Source: RGIG3009 sp045590415 (lineage in GTDB: Bacteria > Bacillota > Clostridia > Oscillospirales > Acutalibacteraceae). Taken from it: a DNA stretch of 18,398 nt. The stretch lies in assembly GCA_045590415.1 (NCBI GenBank), contig JAZNRA010000076.1:1-18398 (forward strand). Direction: 5' to 3'. Under the pieces are notes generated by a model. It was not told the origin of the DNA, searched no databases, and worked only from the letters and a program-made list of their open reading frames with translations. Shown here piece after piece: positions 1-6,247 of this stretch; positions within the stretch are counted from its first letter, which is position 1, and each line of letters starts with the position of its first letter. The translations under genes and the position numbers were made by a program.

Positions 1-66
1 CTGCTTTTCTTCGAAACACTTCTTCTGCTAAACATTCTACCTTTGTATAACTTCTTGACATAACAC

Positions 67-110
67 AACCCCCTGTCGTAGTTTCTAATTCTACAACAGG
101 GGGTTCTTTT
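67..110 (+). terminator. Rho-independent terminator of an upstream gene
   Basis: The arm AACCCCCTGT (67-76) pairs with ACAGGGGGTT (96-105). The stem extends through GTAG/CTAC (78-81, 91-94) across one C-A mismatch and is followed by CTTTT on the plus strand. The minus-strand side lacks a T-run, so it most likely ends a plus-strand transcript entering from left of the window. Bases 1-66 hold no gene I can support: frame 1 is open to a TAA at 61-63 and frame 3 to a TAA at 48-50, and either could be the tail of a truncated gene. Confidence 0.85.
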
Positions 111-162
111 ATTCAATGTCCGTTTTTCGGGATACAGTCCACTGATGCTTTGAGGGGTTTTC

Positions 163-462
163 TTACACAGTAAAATCGAGGCAGGCGCGGGTGGCGGTGA
201 AGGGGCGAACATAGGTGTCGGCGACCGCCACGTGATCGGGGTGAGTGGCATAGTGTTTAAGCGCCTCTTCATTTTCAAAGGACGAATCCAGCATGATATC
301 CACATTGGAAGTGTCCAGTTTGTCAATATACACCTTGATCTCTAAAAGCCCCGGAATCTTACCGGCGAGCGCTTCGAGGTGCGCTTTGATGTCGGCTTTG
401 ACGGCGGAAAGTTCCGTCTCCGGCATCTCCTTGAGTTTCCATAAAATGACGTGTTTGACCAT
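163..462 (-). CDS. Dabb (stress-responsive A/B barrel) domain protein
   Basis: This 99-residue protein begins MVKHVILWKL and carries the HPDHVAVAD segment near residues 75-83. Both are hallmarks of the Dabb dimeric alpha/beta-barrel family, whose members are cytosolic and of varied or unknown function. The ATG at 462 is preceded by AAAGGAGA at about 8 nt, which decides the start; the frame remains open further upstream but has no such site. It is the third gene of a minus-strand operon after azlC and azlD, with a 14-nt gap to azlD. Its His-rich ends could suit ligand binding in the barrel, but no specific substrate can be read. A link to branched-chain amino acid export would be context only. 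Confidence 0.85.
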   Translation of the reverse strand: MVKHVILWKLKEMPETELSAVKADIKAHLEALAGKIPGLLEIKVYIDKLDTSNVDIMLDSSFENEEALKHYATHPDHVAVADTYVRPFTATRACLDFTV

Positions 463-476
463 GGTTATACTCTCCT

Positions 477-782
477 TTACAGTAATTGTATGATCCATTC
501 GGTAATGAGAACGATCCCGCAGCAGGACACGGCAACCGTGAATAAGCCGGCACCAAACCATGCGATAACGATACCGGCGAGGAGTGCCAGGGCGCCGGCA
601 AGGGGGTACCCGGTGGCTTGCACGATGGCGGGGAAGGTCATGATTGCCAGGGTGACATAGGGGACGTAATACAAAAACGAGCGAAAAAAGCGGTTGCGGA
701 TCGGTTTTTTAATGAAGGTCATGGGCAGGACGCGCACGGCATAGGTGGCGAGTGCCATGACGGCGATATAGATCCAGTTCAC
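477..782 (-). CDS. azlD: AzlD-family branched-chain amino acid exporter, small subunit (left pair)
   Basis: This is a 101-residue hydrophobic protein with about four membrane segments. It matches AzlD: an N-terminal helix followed by the RVLPMTFIKKP stretch, then FLYYVPYVTLAIMTFP, a conserved core of the family. With AzlC it forms an exporter of branched-chain amino acids (the BrnFE/AzlCD group). The start is a GTG at 782 preceded by GAGGAGGTGG. This GTG overlaps the TGA of azlC by four bases, so translation is probably coupled. The only longer reading would require a start inside azlC and has no ribosome binding site. Confidence 0.9.
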   Translation of the reverse strand: MNWIYIAVMALATYAVRVLPMTFIKKPIRNRFFRSFLYYVPYVTLAIMTFPAIVQATGYPLAGALALLAGIVIAWFGAGLFTVAVSCCGIVLITEWIIQLL

Positions 783-1522
783 GGTGTATCCACCTCCTCG
801 CCCCGCGGGAAGAGCAGCGCTGCCGCGGAGGATAAGACGACCGTGAGCAGGATGATGCGCATACCGTTTGACAGATCGCGGATGAGCGGCAGATGCTCGG
901 ATGCGTAGCTTGCCGCAAAGCAAACGGCGATGAGTCCCATAACAACTTTATCTTTACGGGCGGGTGGGATAAAGATCGCAATAAACATGCCGTACAATGC
1001 GACGCCGAGGGCACTGGTGAGACTTTGCGGGAGAATACTGCCGACGACGGTGCCGAGCGCGGTGCCGAACGCCCAACCGGGAACAGCGACGGAGAAGGCA
1101 CCGTACGAGTAATAAGGATTTAATGTGCCGCGGCGCGCGATGGCGATACCGAACAGTTCGTCCGTCAGGTGAAAGGCGATGAGGTAGCGGTGCCAGAACG
1201 GCATCTCGTGGTCGATGCGCTGACTTATGGCGCAACTCATCAGCAAATAACGCGCGTTAATGATGAGCGTGACCAGTGCGATCTCCAAAACGGTCGTCCC
1301 CGCCGCGATGAGGGAAAACACTGCGTATTCGCCGGTGGAGGTGGTGCAAAACCAACTTGCCATCAGTCCTTGGAACCACGACAGACCGGCGTGCCGAACG
1401 GCAACGCCGAGCGAAAAGGACACGGCGAGATAACCGAGGGCGATTGGGACACCGTCGCGCAGACCCATTCGGAAGGCGGTTTTGTTGTGAGGTGATCGAT
1501 ATGCGTATTTACTGTTTTCCAC
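779..1522 (-). CDS. azlC: AzlC-family branched-chain amino acid exporter, large subunit (left pair)
   Basis: The 247-residue membrane protein has the AzlC opening FRMGLRDGVPIALGYLAVSFSLG (split here as FRMGLRDGVPIALG then YLAVSFSLG, residues about 17-39), the segment NARYLLMSCAI and the HLTDELFGIA motif. It is the large subunit of a two-component amino acid exporter named for azaleucine resistance in Bacillus. The start is read as GTG at 1522, behind a modest AGGGATC site; an ATG at 1468 lacks any ribosome binding site and would clip the family's N-terminus. It leads the operon azlC-azlD-Dabb, from a promoter at 1556-1584. It is a paralogue, not a copy, of the AzlC at 1691. Confidence 0.92.
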   Translation of the reverse strand: MENSKYAYRSPHNKTAFRMGLRDGVPIALGYLAVSFSLGVAVRHAGLSWFQGLMASWFCTTSTGEYAVFSLIAAGTTVLEIALVTLIINARYLLMSCAISQRIDHEMPFWHRYLIAFHLTDELFGIAIARRGTLNPYYSYGAFSVAVPGWAFGTALGTVVGSILPQSLTSALGVALYGMFIAIFIPPARKDKVVMGLIAVCFAASYASEHLPLIRDLSNGMRIILLTVVLSSAAALLFPRGEEVDTP

Positions 1523-1555
1523 GTTGATCCCTGCGTTTCTTTGAAATCAAGGAAC

Positions 1556-1584
1556 AGTATACCACAGTTTTTGGCAATAGTAAA
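1556..1584 (-). promoter_or_regulatory. Sigma-A promoter of the left azlCD operon
   Basis: On the minus strand a -10 TATACT (1556-1561) with an extended TGG follows a -35 TTTACT (1579-1584) by exactly 17 bp. It lies about 34 bp upstream of the GTG start of azlC. Confidence 0.75.
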
Positions 1585-1593
1585 ACGGTTTAC
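1580..1593. promoter_or_regulatory. Imperfect palindrome between the divergent azl promoters, candidate operator
   Basis: The 14-mer GTAAAACGGTTTAC is a dyad with arms GTAAA/TTTAC and a central CG; only one symmetric base pair fails. It overlaps the -35 of the left promoter and lies 8 bp outside the -35 of the right promoter, a position from which one regulator could control both operons. No regulator gene for it is visible nearby, so the role is inferred. Confidence 0.45.
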
Positions 1594-1601
1594 ACAAAAA
1601 A

Positions 1602-1630
1602 TTGCATTATTTATTCAAAAGGTGTATACT
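1602..1630 (+). promoter_or_regulatory. Sigma-A promoter of the right azlCD operon
   Basis: A -35 TTGCAT (1602-1607) and a -10 TATACT (1625-1630) are separated by 17 bp. The leader to the ATG at 1691 is about 55 nt. Confidence 0.75.
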
Positions 1631-1690
1631 GGCTGTTATAGCATTGTGAATTCGGCTCCCTTATGGTATGGAAAAGTCGGTGAAACGAAC

Positions 1691-2389
1691 ATGAGTAAAA
1701 CAAAAGCATTGCGGTATGCATTTCCGAAAACGCTCCCCATCTTGGCGGGATTCGGGTTTTTGGGAATGTCGTACGGTATCTATATGAGTACGGCGGGGTT
1801 CCCGTTTTGGATGCCGCTGTTGATCAGCGTGGCGGTGTTCGGCGGCTCGTTACAGTTTGTGATGGTGACGATGCTGCTTAGCACTTTTTCGCCGATTCCC
1901 GCGTTTTTGATGGCCCTGATGATTCAAGCGCGACACGTGTTTTACGGTGTATCCATGCTGGAAAAGTACAAAGGAATGGGTATGAAAAAGCCGTATCTCA
2001 TTTTTGGTTTGATCGACGAGACGTTTTCCATTAACTCCTCCGTTGCGCTCCCGAAAGAGGTAGATCGAGGATGGTTTTACGTTTTTGTTACACTATTTAA
2101 TCACGTGTATTGGGTCGGTGGGACAGTGCTCGGTTGTGCACTCGGCGAGATGATTCCGTTCAATACCGAGGGAATCGATTTCGTGATGACCGCCATGTTT
2201 GCCGTTATTTTCTTGGAACAGTGGCTTAAAGAGAAACACCATGCGGCATCGGTGATCGGTGTGGTGTCGTCGGTGGCCTGCTTACTCCTCTTCGGTGAAG
2301 ATTCTTTTATTATTCCTACCATGCTGTGCATGTTGGTGCTGCTTGCGGCGTTTCGTCGCCCGATCGGGAAAGTGGGTGGTGACGTATGA
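1691..2389 (+). CDS. azlC: AzlC-family branched-chain amino acid exporter, large subunit (right pair)
   Basis: This 232-residue multi-pass membrane protein shows the AzlC landmarks: AFPKTLPILAGFGFLGMSYG near the N-terminus, QARHVFYGVSMLEKY in the middle, and FGLIDETFSIN. The RHVFYG and DETFS motifs are shared by the family. The ATG at 1691 is chosen because GGTGA (1679-1683), complementary to 16S rRNA, lies 7 nt before it and because it fits the family's N-terminus; the frame is open back to 1541, into the promoter. It is followed by an AzlD through an ATGA overlap. It differs clearly from the left AzlC, with a different motif spelling at NARYLL/QARHVF, so the two pairs belong to different subgroups and may differ in substrate. 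Confidence 0.92.
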   Translation: MSKTKALRYAFPKTLPILAGFGFLGMSYGIYMSTAGFPFWMPLLISVAVFGGSLQFVMVTMLLSTFSPIPAFLMALMIQARHVFYGVSMLEKYKGMGMKKPYLIFGLIDETFSINSSVALPKEVDRGWFYVFVTLFNHVYWVGGTVLGCALGEMIPFNTEGIDFVMTAMFAVIFLEQWLKEKHHAASVIGVVSSVACLLLFGEDSFIIPTMLCMLVLLAAFRRPIGKVGGDV

Positions 2390-2712
2390 CGTTGACCGAA
2401 CAGTTGTTGACGGTGGGGTTGTGTGTTGCTGCGACGCTCATTACGCGCTTTGTCCCGTTTTTGGTGTTTTCTCCGAAACGCAAGACGCCCGCTTTTGTCT
2501 TGTATCTCGGGAGAGCCTTGCCGCCGGCTTTGTTCGGTATGCTGGTGGTGTATTGCCTCAAATCGGTGGATATTCTCGGCGGGGCGCACGGGGTGCCGGA
2601 ATTTATGGCACTCGCGGTGGTCGTGGGGTTGCATTTGTGGAAGCGGCAGATGCTGTTATCGGTTGCCGGCGGCACGGTGTGTTACATGGTATTGGTGCAG
2701 ATGGTATTTTGA
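2386..2712 (+). CDS. azlD: AzlD-family branched-chain amino acid exporter, small subunit (right pair)
   Basis: A 108-residue protein with about four hydrophobic segments and the AzlD pattern TRFVPFLVFSPKRKTP (residues about 20-35) followed by LGRALPPALFGMLVVYCLK. The ATG overlaps the stop of azlC as ATGA, and GGTGGTGA-type sequence inside azlC can serve as its ribosome binding site. It should form the small partner of the exporter. The sequence is clearly different from the left AzlD, so each AzlC probably works with its own partner. Confidence 0.92.
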   Translation: MTLTEQLLTVGLCVAATLITRFVPFLVFSPKRKTPAFVLYLGRALPPALFGMLVVYCLKSVDILGGAHGVPEFMALAVVVGLHLWKRQMLLSVAGGTVCYMVLVQMVF

Positions 2713-2726
2713 TCCCGCAAAAAAAT

Positions 2727-2757
2727 TGCAAGATGGCTGTAGTTTTTCTTGCATTTT
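2727..2757 (+). terminator. Weak hairpin after the right azlCD operon, overlapping the next promoter
   Basis: TGCAAGA (2727-2733) pairs with TCTTGCA (2747-2753), extended by AAAA/TTTT around a bulged T, and followed by TTTTGG. The 3' arm includes the -35 of the next promoter. It could be a weak terminator or an operator. Confidence 0.4.
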
Positions 2758-2777
2758 GGTTAAAAATAGAGTATAGT
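2749..2777 (+). promoter_or_regulatory. Sigma-A promoter of the cofE-like gene
   Basis: A -35 TTGCAT (2749-2754), 17-bp spacer and a -10 TATAGT (2772-2777) lie 43 bp upstream of the ATG. The -35 is identical to that of the right azlCD promoter. Confidence 0.75.
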
Positions 2778-2819
2778 AAATAACGGTTAAAAAATTAACA
2801 AGAGGGAAGAGGCATTCGT

Positions 2820-4019
2820 ATGGAAAAGGAAAGAAGAGTTGGTACGGTATCGCGTGGTATTCGCTGCCCCATTATTCGCGAGGGTGACGATCTGGCGGGC
2901 ATCGTAGCAGACAGCGTGTTGCAGGCGGCCGAAGCAGAGGACTTTGAACTGCGCGATCGCGACGTCATTTCCATTACCGAATCCATTGTTGCCCGTGCGC
3001 AGGGAAACTACGCGTCGGTGGATGCGATCGCGGCAGACGTGCGCGCGAAACTCGGCGGCGGCACGGTGGGCGTGATTTTCCCGATCTTGTCCCGTAACCG
3101 TTTTGCGATCTGCCTGCGCGGTATCGCGAAGGGTGCCAAAAAGATCGTGCTGATGCTCAGCTATCCGTCCGATGAGGTCGGCAATGAACTGATCAGCTTG
3201 GATAAAGTGGACGAAGCCGGTGTCAATCCGTATTCGGACGTGCTGTCTTTGGAAAAATACCGCGAGTTGTTCGGTGTGAATAAGCACGAGTTCACCGGTG
3301 TGGATTACGTTCAGTATTACGGTGATCTTATCCGTGAGTGCGGTGCCGAGGTGGAGATTGTGTTCGCAAACCAAGCGAAGACCATCCTCGACTACACCGA
3401 CTGTGTGCTCAACTGCGATATTCATACCCGTGCGCGCACCAAGCGGATCCTCAAAGCCGCCGGTGCCAAAGTGGTTTGCGGGTTAGACGATATTCTCAAC
3501 GCGCCTGTGAACGGCAGCGGTTGCAACGAGAAATACGGTCTGCTCGGTTCCAACAAATCCACCGAGGATACCGTGAAGCTGTTCCCGCGTGAATGCAAGG
3601 CGCTTGTGTTAGACGTACAAGAGCGCATCTTAAAAGCGACCGGCAAGCACGTGGAAGTCATGGTATACGGTGACGGCGCGTTCAAAGATCCGCAGGGTAA
3701 GATCTGGGAACTGGCGGATCCGATCGTATCGCCCGCGTTTACCGATGGGTTGATCGGCACGCCGAACGAACTCAAGCTCAAATATCTGGCGGATAACGAC
3801 TTCAAGGATCTGTCGGGTGAAGCGCTCAAAGAAGCAATTTCCAAGAGCATTAAGGAAAAAGAGGGAAGTCTTGTCGGCAACATGGCGTCGCAGGGCACCA
3901 CGCCGCGTCAGTTGACCGATCTTATCGGCTCGCTGTGCGATCTGACCAGCGGTTCCGGTGACAAGGGTACGCCCGTTGTGTTGGTGCAGGGGTACTTTGA
4001 TAACTATACCAACGCGTAA
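2820..4019 (+). CDS. Coenzyme F420-0:L-glutamate ligase (CofE) family protein
   Basis: The 399-residue soluble protein has the CofE/F420_ligase pattern in its N-terminal half: GIRCPIIREGDDLAG (14-28), then LRDRDVISITESIVARAQGN (44-63), corresponding to the 'GD..V..KIVS.AEG' region of characterised ligases. Archaeal CofE adds glutamate to F420-0 using GTP and is about 250 residues; this protein is some 150 residues longer, and the extra C-terminal part is not one I can assign. Nothing else for F420 synthesis is in the window, and most Clostridia do not make F420, so the substrate may be another gamma-glutamyl acceptor. A GAGGGAAGAGG ribosome binding site precedes the ATG by about 7 nt. It has its own promoter and terminator, hence is a single-gene unit. 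Confidence 0.85.
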   Translation: MEKERRVGTVSRGIRCPIIREGDDLAGIVADSVLQAAEAEDFELRDRDVISITESIVARAQGNYASVDAIAADVRAKLGGGTVGVIFPILSRNRFAICLRGIAKGAKKIVLMLSYPSDEVGNELISLDKVDEAGVNPYSDVLSLEKYRELFGVNKHEFTGVDYVQYYGDLIRECGAEVEIVFANQAKTILDYTDCVLNCDIHTRARTKRILKAAGAKVVCGLDDILNAPVNGSGCNEKYGLLGSNKSTEDTVKLFPRECKALVLDVQERILKATGKHVEVMVYGDGAFKDPQGKIWELADPIVSPAFTDGLIGTPNELKLKYLADNDFKDLSGEALKEAISKSIKEKEGSLVGNMASQGTTPRQLTDLIGSLCDLTSGSGDKGTPVVLVQGYFDNYTNA

Positions 4020-4031
4020 ACAGCAATAGTG

Positions 4032-4071
4032 AACGCCGTGCGGCAAACGCCACACGGCGTTTGTCTTTTAT
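4032..4071 (+). terminator. Rho-independent terminator of the cofE-like gene
   Basis: AACGCCGTG (4032-4040) pairs with CACGGCGTT (4053-4061), followed by TGTCTTTTA. It lies 12 bp after the TAA. Confidence 0.85.
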
Positions 4072-4079
4072 GAAAAAGG

Positions 4080-4108
4080 TTGCAAACGTACATGCGGCGT
4101 GATATAAT
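4080..4108 (+). promoter_or_regulatory. Sigma-A promoter of the DUF4886 gene
   Basis: A -35 TTGCAA (4080-4085), 17-bp spacer and perfect -10 TATAAT (4103-4108). The position rules out translation starts before about 4115. Confidence 0.8.
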
Positions 4109-4136
4109 GGGCGATGAGAGAAAAAGGGGATGCGGT

Positions 4137-4868
4137 ATGCAACTTTTATCTATTGGAAACAGTTTTTCGTTTGACGCGCAACGCTATGTGAACGGGATTG
4201 CACACGCGGACGGTGTAAACGTGCAAACGTTTAATCTGATGATCGGTGGTTGCTCGTTGGAGAGGCACTACCGCAACATGCTTAGCGAATTACCCCTGTA
4301 CGAACTGGCAATGAACGGCAAAGATACGGGGTTTAAGGTGTCGATCAAAGACGCGTTGCTTAGCCGAAACTGGGACGTTGTGACGCTGCAACAAAACAGC
4401 GGCAATTCGTTTGACTACGAAACGTATCAGCCGTATTTGAACGCTCTTGCGGAATACGTGCGTCATTGTGTGCCGAAAACGAAACTGATTATTCATCAGA
4501 CGTGGGCGTATCGTCCGGATATAAAACAAGTGATTCCGAATTTTCGTTATGCGGATCACAGAGAGATGTTCCGCGATTTAAAACAGGCGTATGACCTTGC
4601 GGCGAAAGAGATCGGTGCAGATAAGCTGATTCCGTGCGGTGCGGTGCTTCAAGAGTTGGTAGCGGCAGGGGAAACGGTGCATCGCGATCCGTATCATGCA
4701 CATACGGGAATCGGACGGTATGCGTTGGGACTTATCTGGTATGCCGTTCTGACCGGTCGGGATATTACGCACAACACGTTTTCCGATTTTGATCAGCCGA
4801 TCACCCCCGAACAAGTAGAACTTGTCAAGAGTTGTGTAAAAACCGTTTATAAGCAGTACTGTGAATGA
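4137..4868 (+). CDS. DUF4886 (SGNH-hydrolase-like) protein
   Basis: The 243-residue protein starts MQLLSIGNSFSFDAQRY. GNSFS corresponds to the GDS block I of SGNH hydrolases with its nucleophilic serine (residue 9). Other expected blocks are GGCSLERHY (about 38-46), VTLQQNSGNS (about 82-91; block III-like Asn), and DPYHAH (about 184-189), the Asp-x-x-His of block V. DUF4886 proteins are esterase-like and often near polysaccharide genes. No signal peptide is visible, so it is probably cytosolic. The ATG at 4137 follows AAGGGGA by 6 nt and lies downstream of the predicted transcription start; the ATG at 4130 has no correctly spaced site. It is a single-gene unit; the substrate is unknown. Confidence 0.88.
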   Translation: MQLLSIGNSFSFDAQRYVNGIAHADGVNVQTFNLMIGGCSLERHYRNMLSELPLYELAMNGKDTGFKVSIKDALLSRNWDVVTLQQNSGNSFDYETYQPYLNALAEYVRHCVPKTKLIIHQTWAYRPDIKQVIPNFRYADHREMFRDLKQAYDLAAKEIGADKLIPCGAVLQELVAAGETVHRDPYHAHTGIGRYALGLIWYAVLTGRDITHNTFSDFDQPITPEQVELVKSCVKTVYKQYCE

Positions 4869-4870
4869 AA

Positions 4871-4910
4871 AAGAACTCCCGCATCCACGATGCGGGAGTT
4901 CTTGCTTATT
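4871..4910. terminator. Two-way terminator between convergent genes
   Basis: A perfect 14-bp stem (4871-4884 with 4890-4903) has a 5-nt loop. The plus-strand tail is GCTTATT and the minus-strand tail is CTTTTTCATT after the stem, so it can serve the DUF4886 gene and the sugar operon from both sides. Confidence 0.9.
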
Positions 4911-5409
4911 GCATAAGGGCGATAAACTCTCTCATAAAACAGGGGAGATCTTGCGGACGTCTTGACGTGACGAGATTACCGCACACCACGACGGGCTGAT
5001 CCTTGTAGTTGGCACCGGCGTTGATGAGATCATCCTTGATGCCGGGGTAACAGGTGGCGTCCGCACCGCCGAGCACCTTGGCGGAAATGAGGATCTGTTG
5101 CCCGTGACAGATAGAGGCAATCGGCTTTTTCTGCTCGACCATCTCGCGCACCAAGCGGATAACGTCCGCATTTTGACGAAGTTTTTCGGGGGCGGAGCCG
5201 CCGGGAAGGATCAGGCCGTCGTAATCGGCGCTGTTGAGATCGGCGACCGCGTGCGTGGCATCACACTCAAAATGGTATTTGCATTTCACGGTTTTGGGGG
5301 CAAAGGAAGCGACGGTCACACCGTAGCCCTCCTCCAATACGCGGTAATACGGATATAAGAGTTCCGAATCGTCACACATATCGGACGTGATGATCAGTAC
5401 GTTTTTCAT
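4906..5409 (-). CDS. DJ-1/PfpI family protein
   Basis: The 167-residue protein is a typical single-domain DJ-1/PfpI member. The nucleophile elbow is AS-ICHGQQ, with Cys101 followed by His102, as in PfpI-type glyoxalase/protease proteins. The acidic residue expected before it is Glu16 in MCDDSELLYP, and the conserved ILPGGSAPEKLR (67-78) and VTSRRPQDLP (about 147-156) segments are present. Family members detoxify glyoxal or methylglyoxal, act as chaperones, or are of unknown activity; which applies cannot be told. The gene follows the ROK gene by 9 nt with a GAGGTG site, as the last gene of the isomerase operon. A role in handling reactive carbonyls from sugar metabolism is plausible inference. 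Confidence 0.92.
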   Translation of the reverse strand: MKNVLIITSDMCDDSELLYPYYRVLEEGYGVTVASFAPKTVKCKYHFECDATHAVADLNSADYDGLILPGGSAPEKLRQNADVIRLVREMVEQKKPIASICHGQQILISAKVLGGADATCYPGIKDDLINAGANYKDQPVVVCGNLVTSRRPQDLPCFMREFIALMQ

Positions 5410-5418
5410 CGTAACACC

Positions 5419-6243
5419 TCACTGATTGTTTTTGGCATACCCGTACAATCCGTACAGGGCGCAGGCGGCGGTATCTTGTACCAAAGAATACGGCAGTTTT
5501 GAAGCATTTTCAAAACCGTTTTTCATCAAATCGAACGATTTGGAGATCTGACCGCCGATGACCACTTCATCAAAGCGATCGACCGTGCGCTTTTTCTCGA
5601 GACAAAGCCCCAAACAGCGACCGAAGTGATAAAAGATATCCAAGAGCGCATGGTTTCCGCGTCTGGCTTCGTCTGCCATATCCTTGATGTTAGAGAAGAC
5701 GTATCCCAGCTTGTTTGCCGCCTGCAAAAGCGCACGCGTGGAGACGTAATCCTCCGAGATGCCGTCCAAAAACGGCATGTTCCACAACGGGCTTGCCGGC
5801 GTTTGGCTGTCGTTCAGTTGAATGACACCGCCGAGGACGTTGGCATATCCCAAACCGGTGCCGAGCATTACGCACGCGACGTCGCGTGTTTTCAGTTCGG
5901 GCTTTTCTTCCAGAACACCCAAGGCAAAGGCGGTGGCGTCGTTCATGAAAGTCACCTGCATTTGCGGCAGCTTTTCCGCAAGCAGATCTTTTAAACGGAT
6001 GCCGTAAAGCGTGTGAAGCTTGTGCTTCATTAAACTGGTGCCGGTGGTGTAGTCGAACGGTCCCGGAGTGGAAACGGCGAGGAAATCCGGCGCGGTTTCG
6101 CAGCAAAAGTCTAACAGGCGGGAAACGATGCCGTCCTTGCCGATTTCATCTTTAACGGCAAACTGACCGAGCTGTTTTTTTTCGTTTTGGAATACGCCGT
6201 ATTTTACGGCGGTCCCGCCGATGTCTAATGCCAGGATTTTCAT
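5419..6243 (-). CDS. ROK family sugar kinase-like protein, atypical
   Basis: The 274-residue protein has the ASKHA phosphate loop LALDIGGTAVKYG (4-16), AVSTPGPFDY (56-65), the catalytic-Asp region FMNDATAFALG (Asp102) and LGTGLGYANVLGG (127-139). ROK kinases normally phosphorylate hexoses or amino sugars. Two usual features are absent: the ExGH sugar-binding motif expected after VLGGV (about 140-150), and the zinc motif CxCGxxGC before the helix. The conserved ExxxS that follows that motif is kept as SEDYVS (Glu164, Ser168). It is also slightly shorter than the usual 290-320. The start overlaps the isomerase 3' end region (4-nt gap) with a weak GAAGAGATG site. It probably phosphorylates a sugar feeding the isomerase, but specificity is unclear; a regulatory sugar-binding role is an alternative. 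Confidence 0.85.
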   Translation of the reverse strand: MKILALDIGGTAVKYGVFQNEKKQLGQFAVKDEIGKDGIVSRLLDFCCETAPDFLAVSTPGPFDYTTGTSLMKHKLHTLYGIRLKDLLAEKLPQMQVTFMNDATAFALGVLEEKPELKTRDVACVMLGTGLGYANVLGGVIQLNDSQTPASPLWNMPFLDGISEDYVSTRALLQAANKLGYVFSNIKDMADEARRGNHALLDIFYHFGRCLGLCLEKKRTVDRFDEVVIGGQISKSFDLMKNGFENASKLPYSLVQDTAACALYGLYGYAKNNQ

Positions 6244-6247
6244 GCGA

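Noticed and set aside
1..66. Open frame to TAA at 61-63 or 48-50, possible C-terminus of a truncated gene
   Set aside because: Only 15-20 codons, low complexity, no recognisable protein; kept only as a remark under the terminator.
2820..4019. Taking the CofE homologue as proof of F420 synthesis
   Set aside because: No other F420 gene is visible and family homologues occur widely in bacteria lacking the cofactor.
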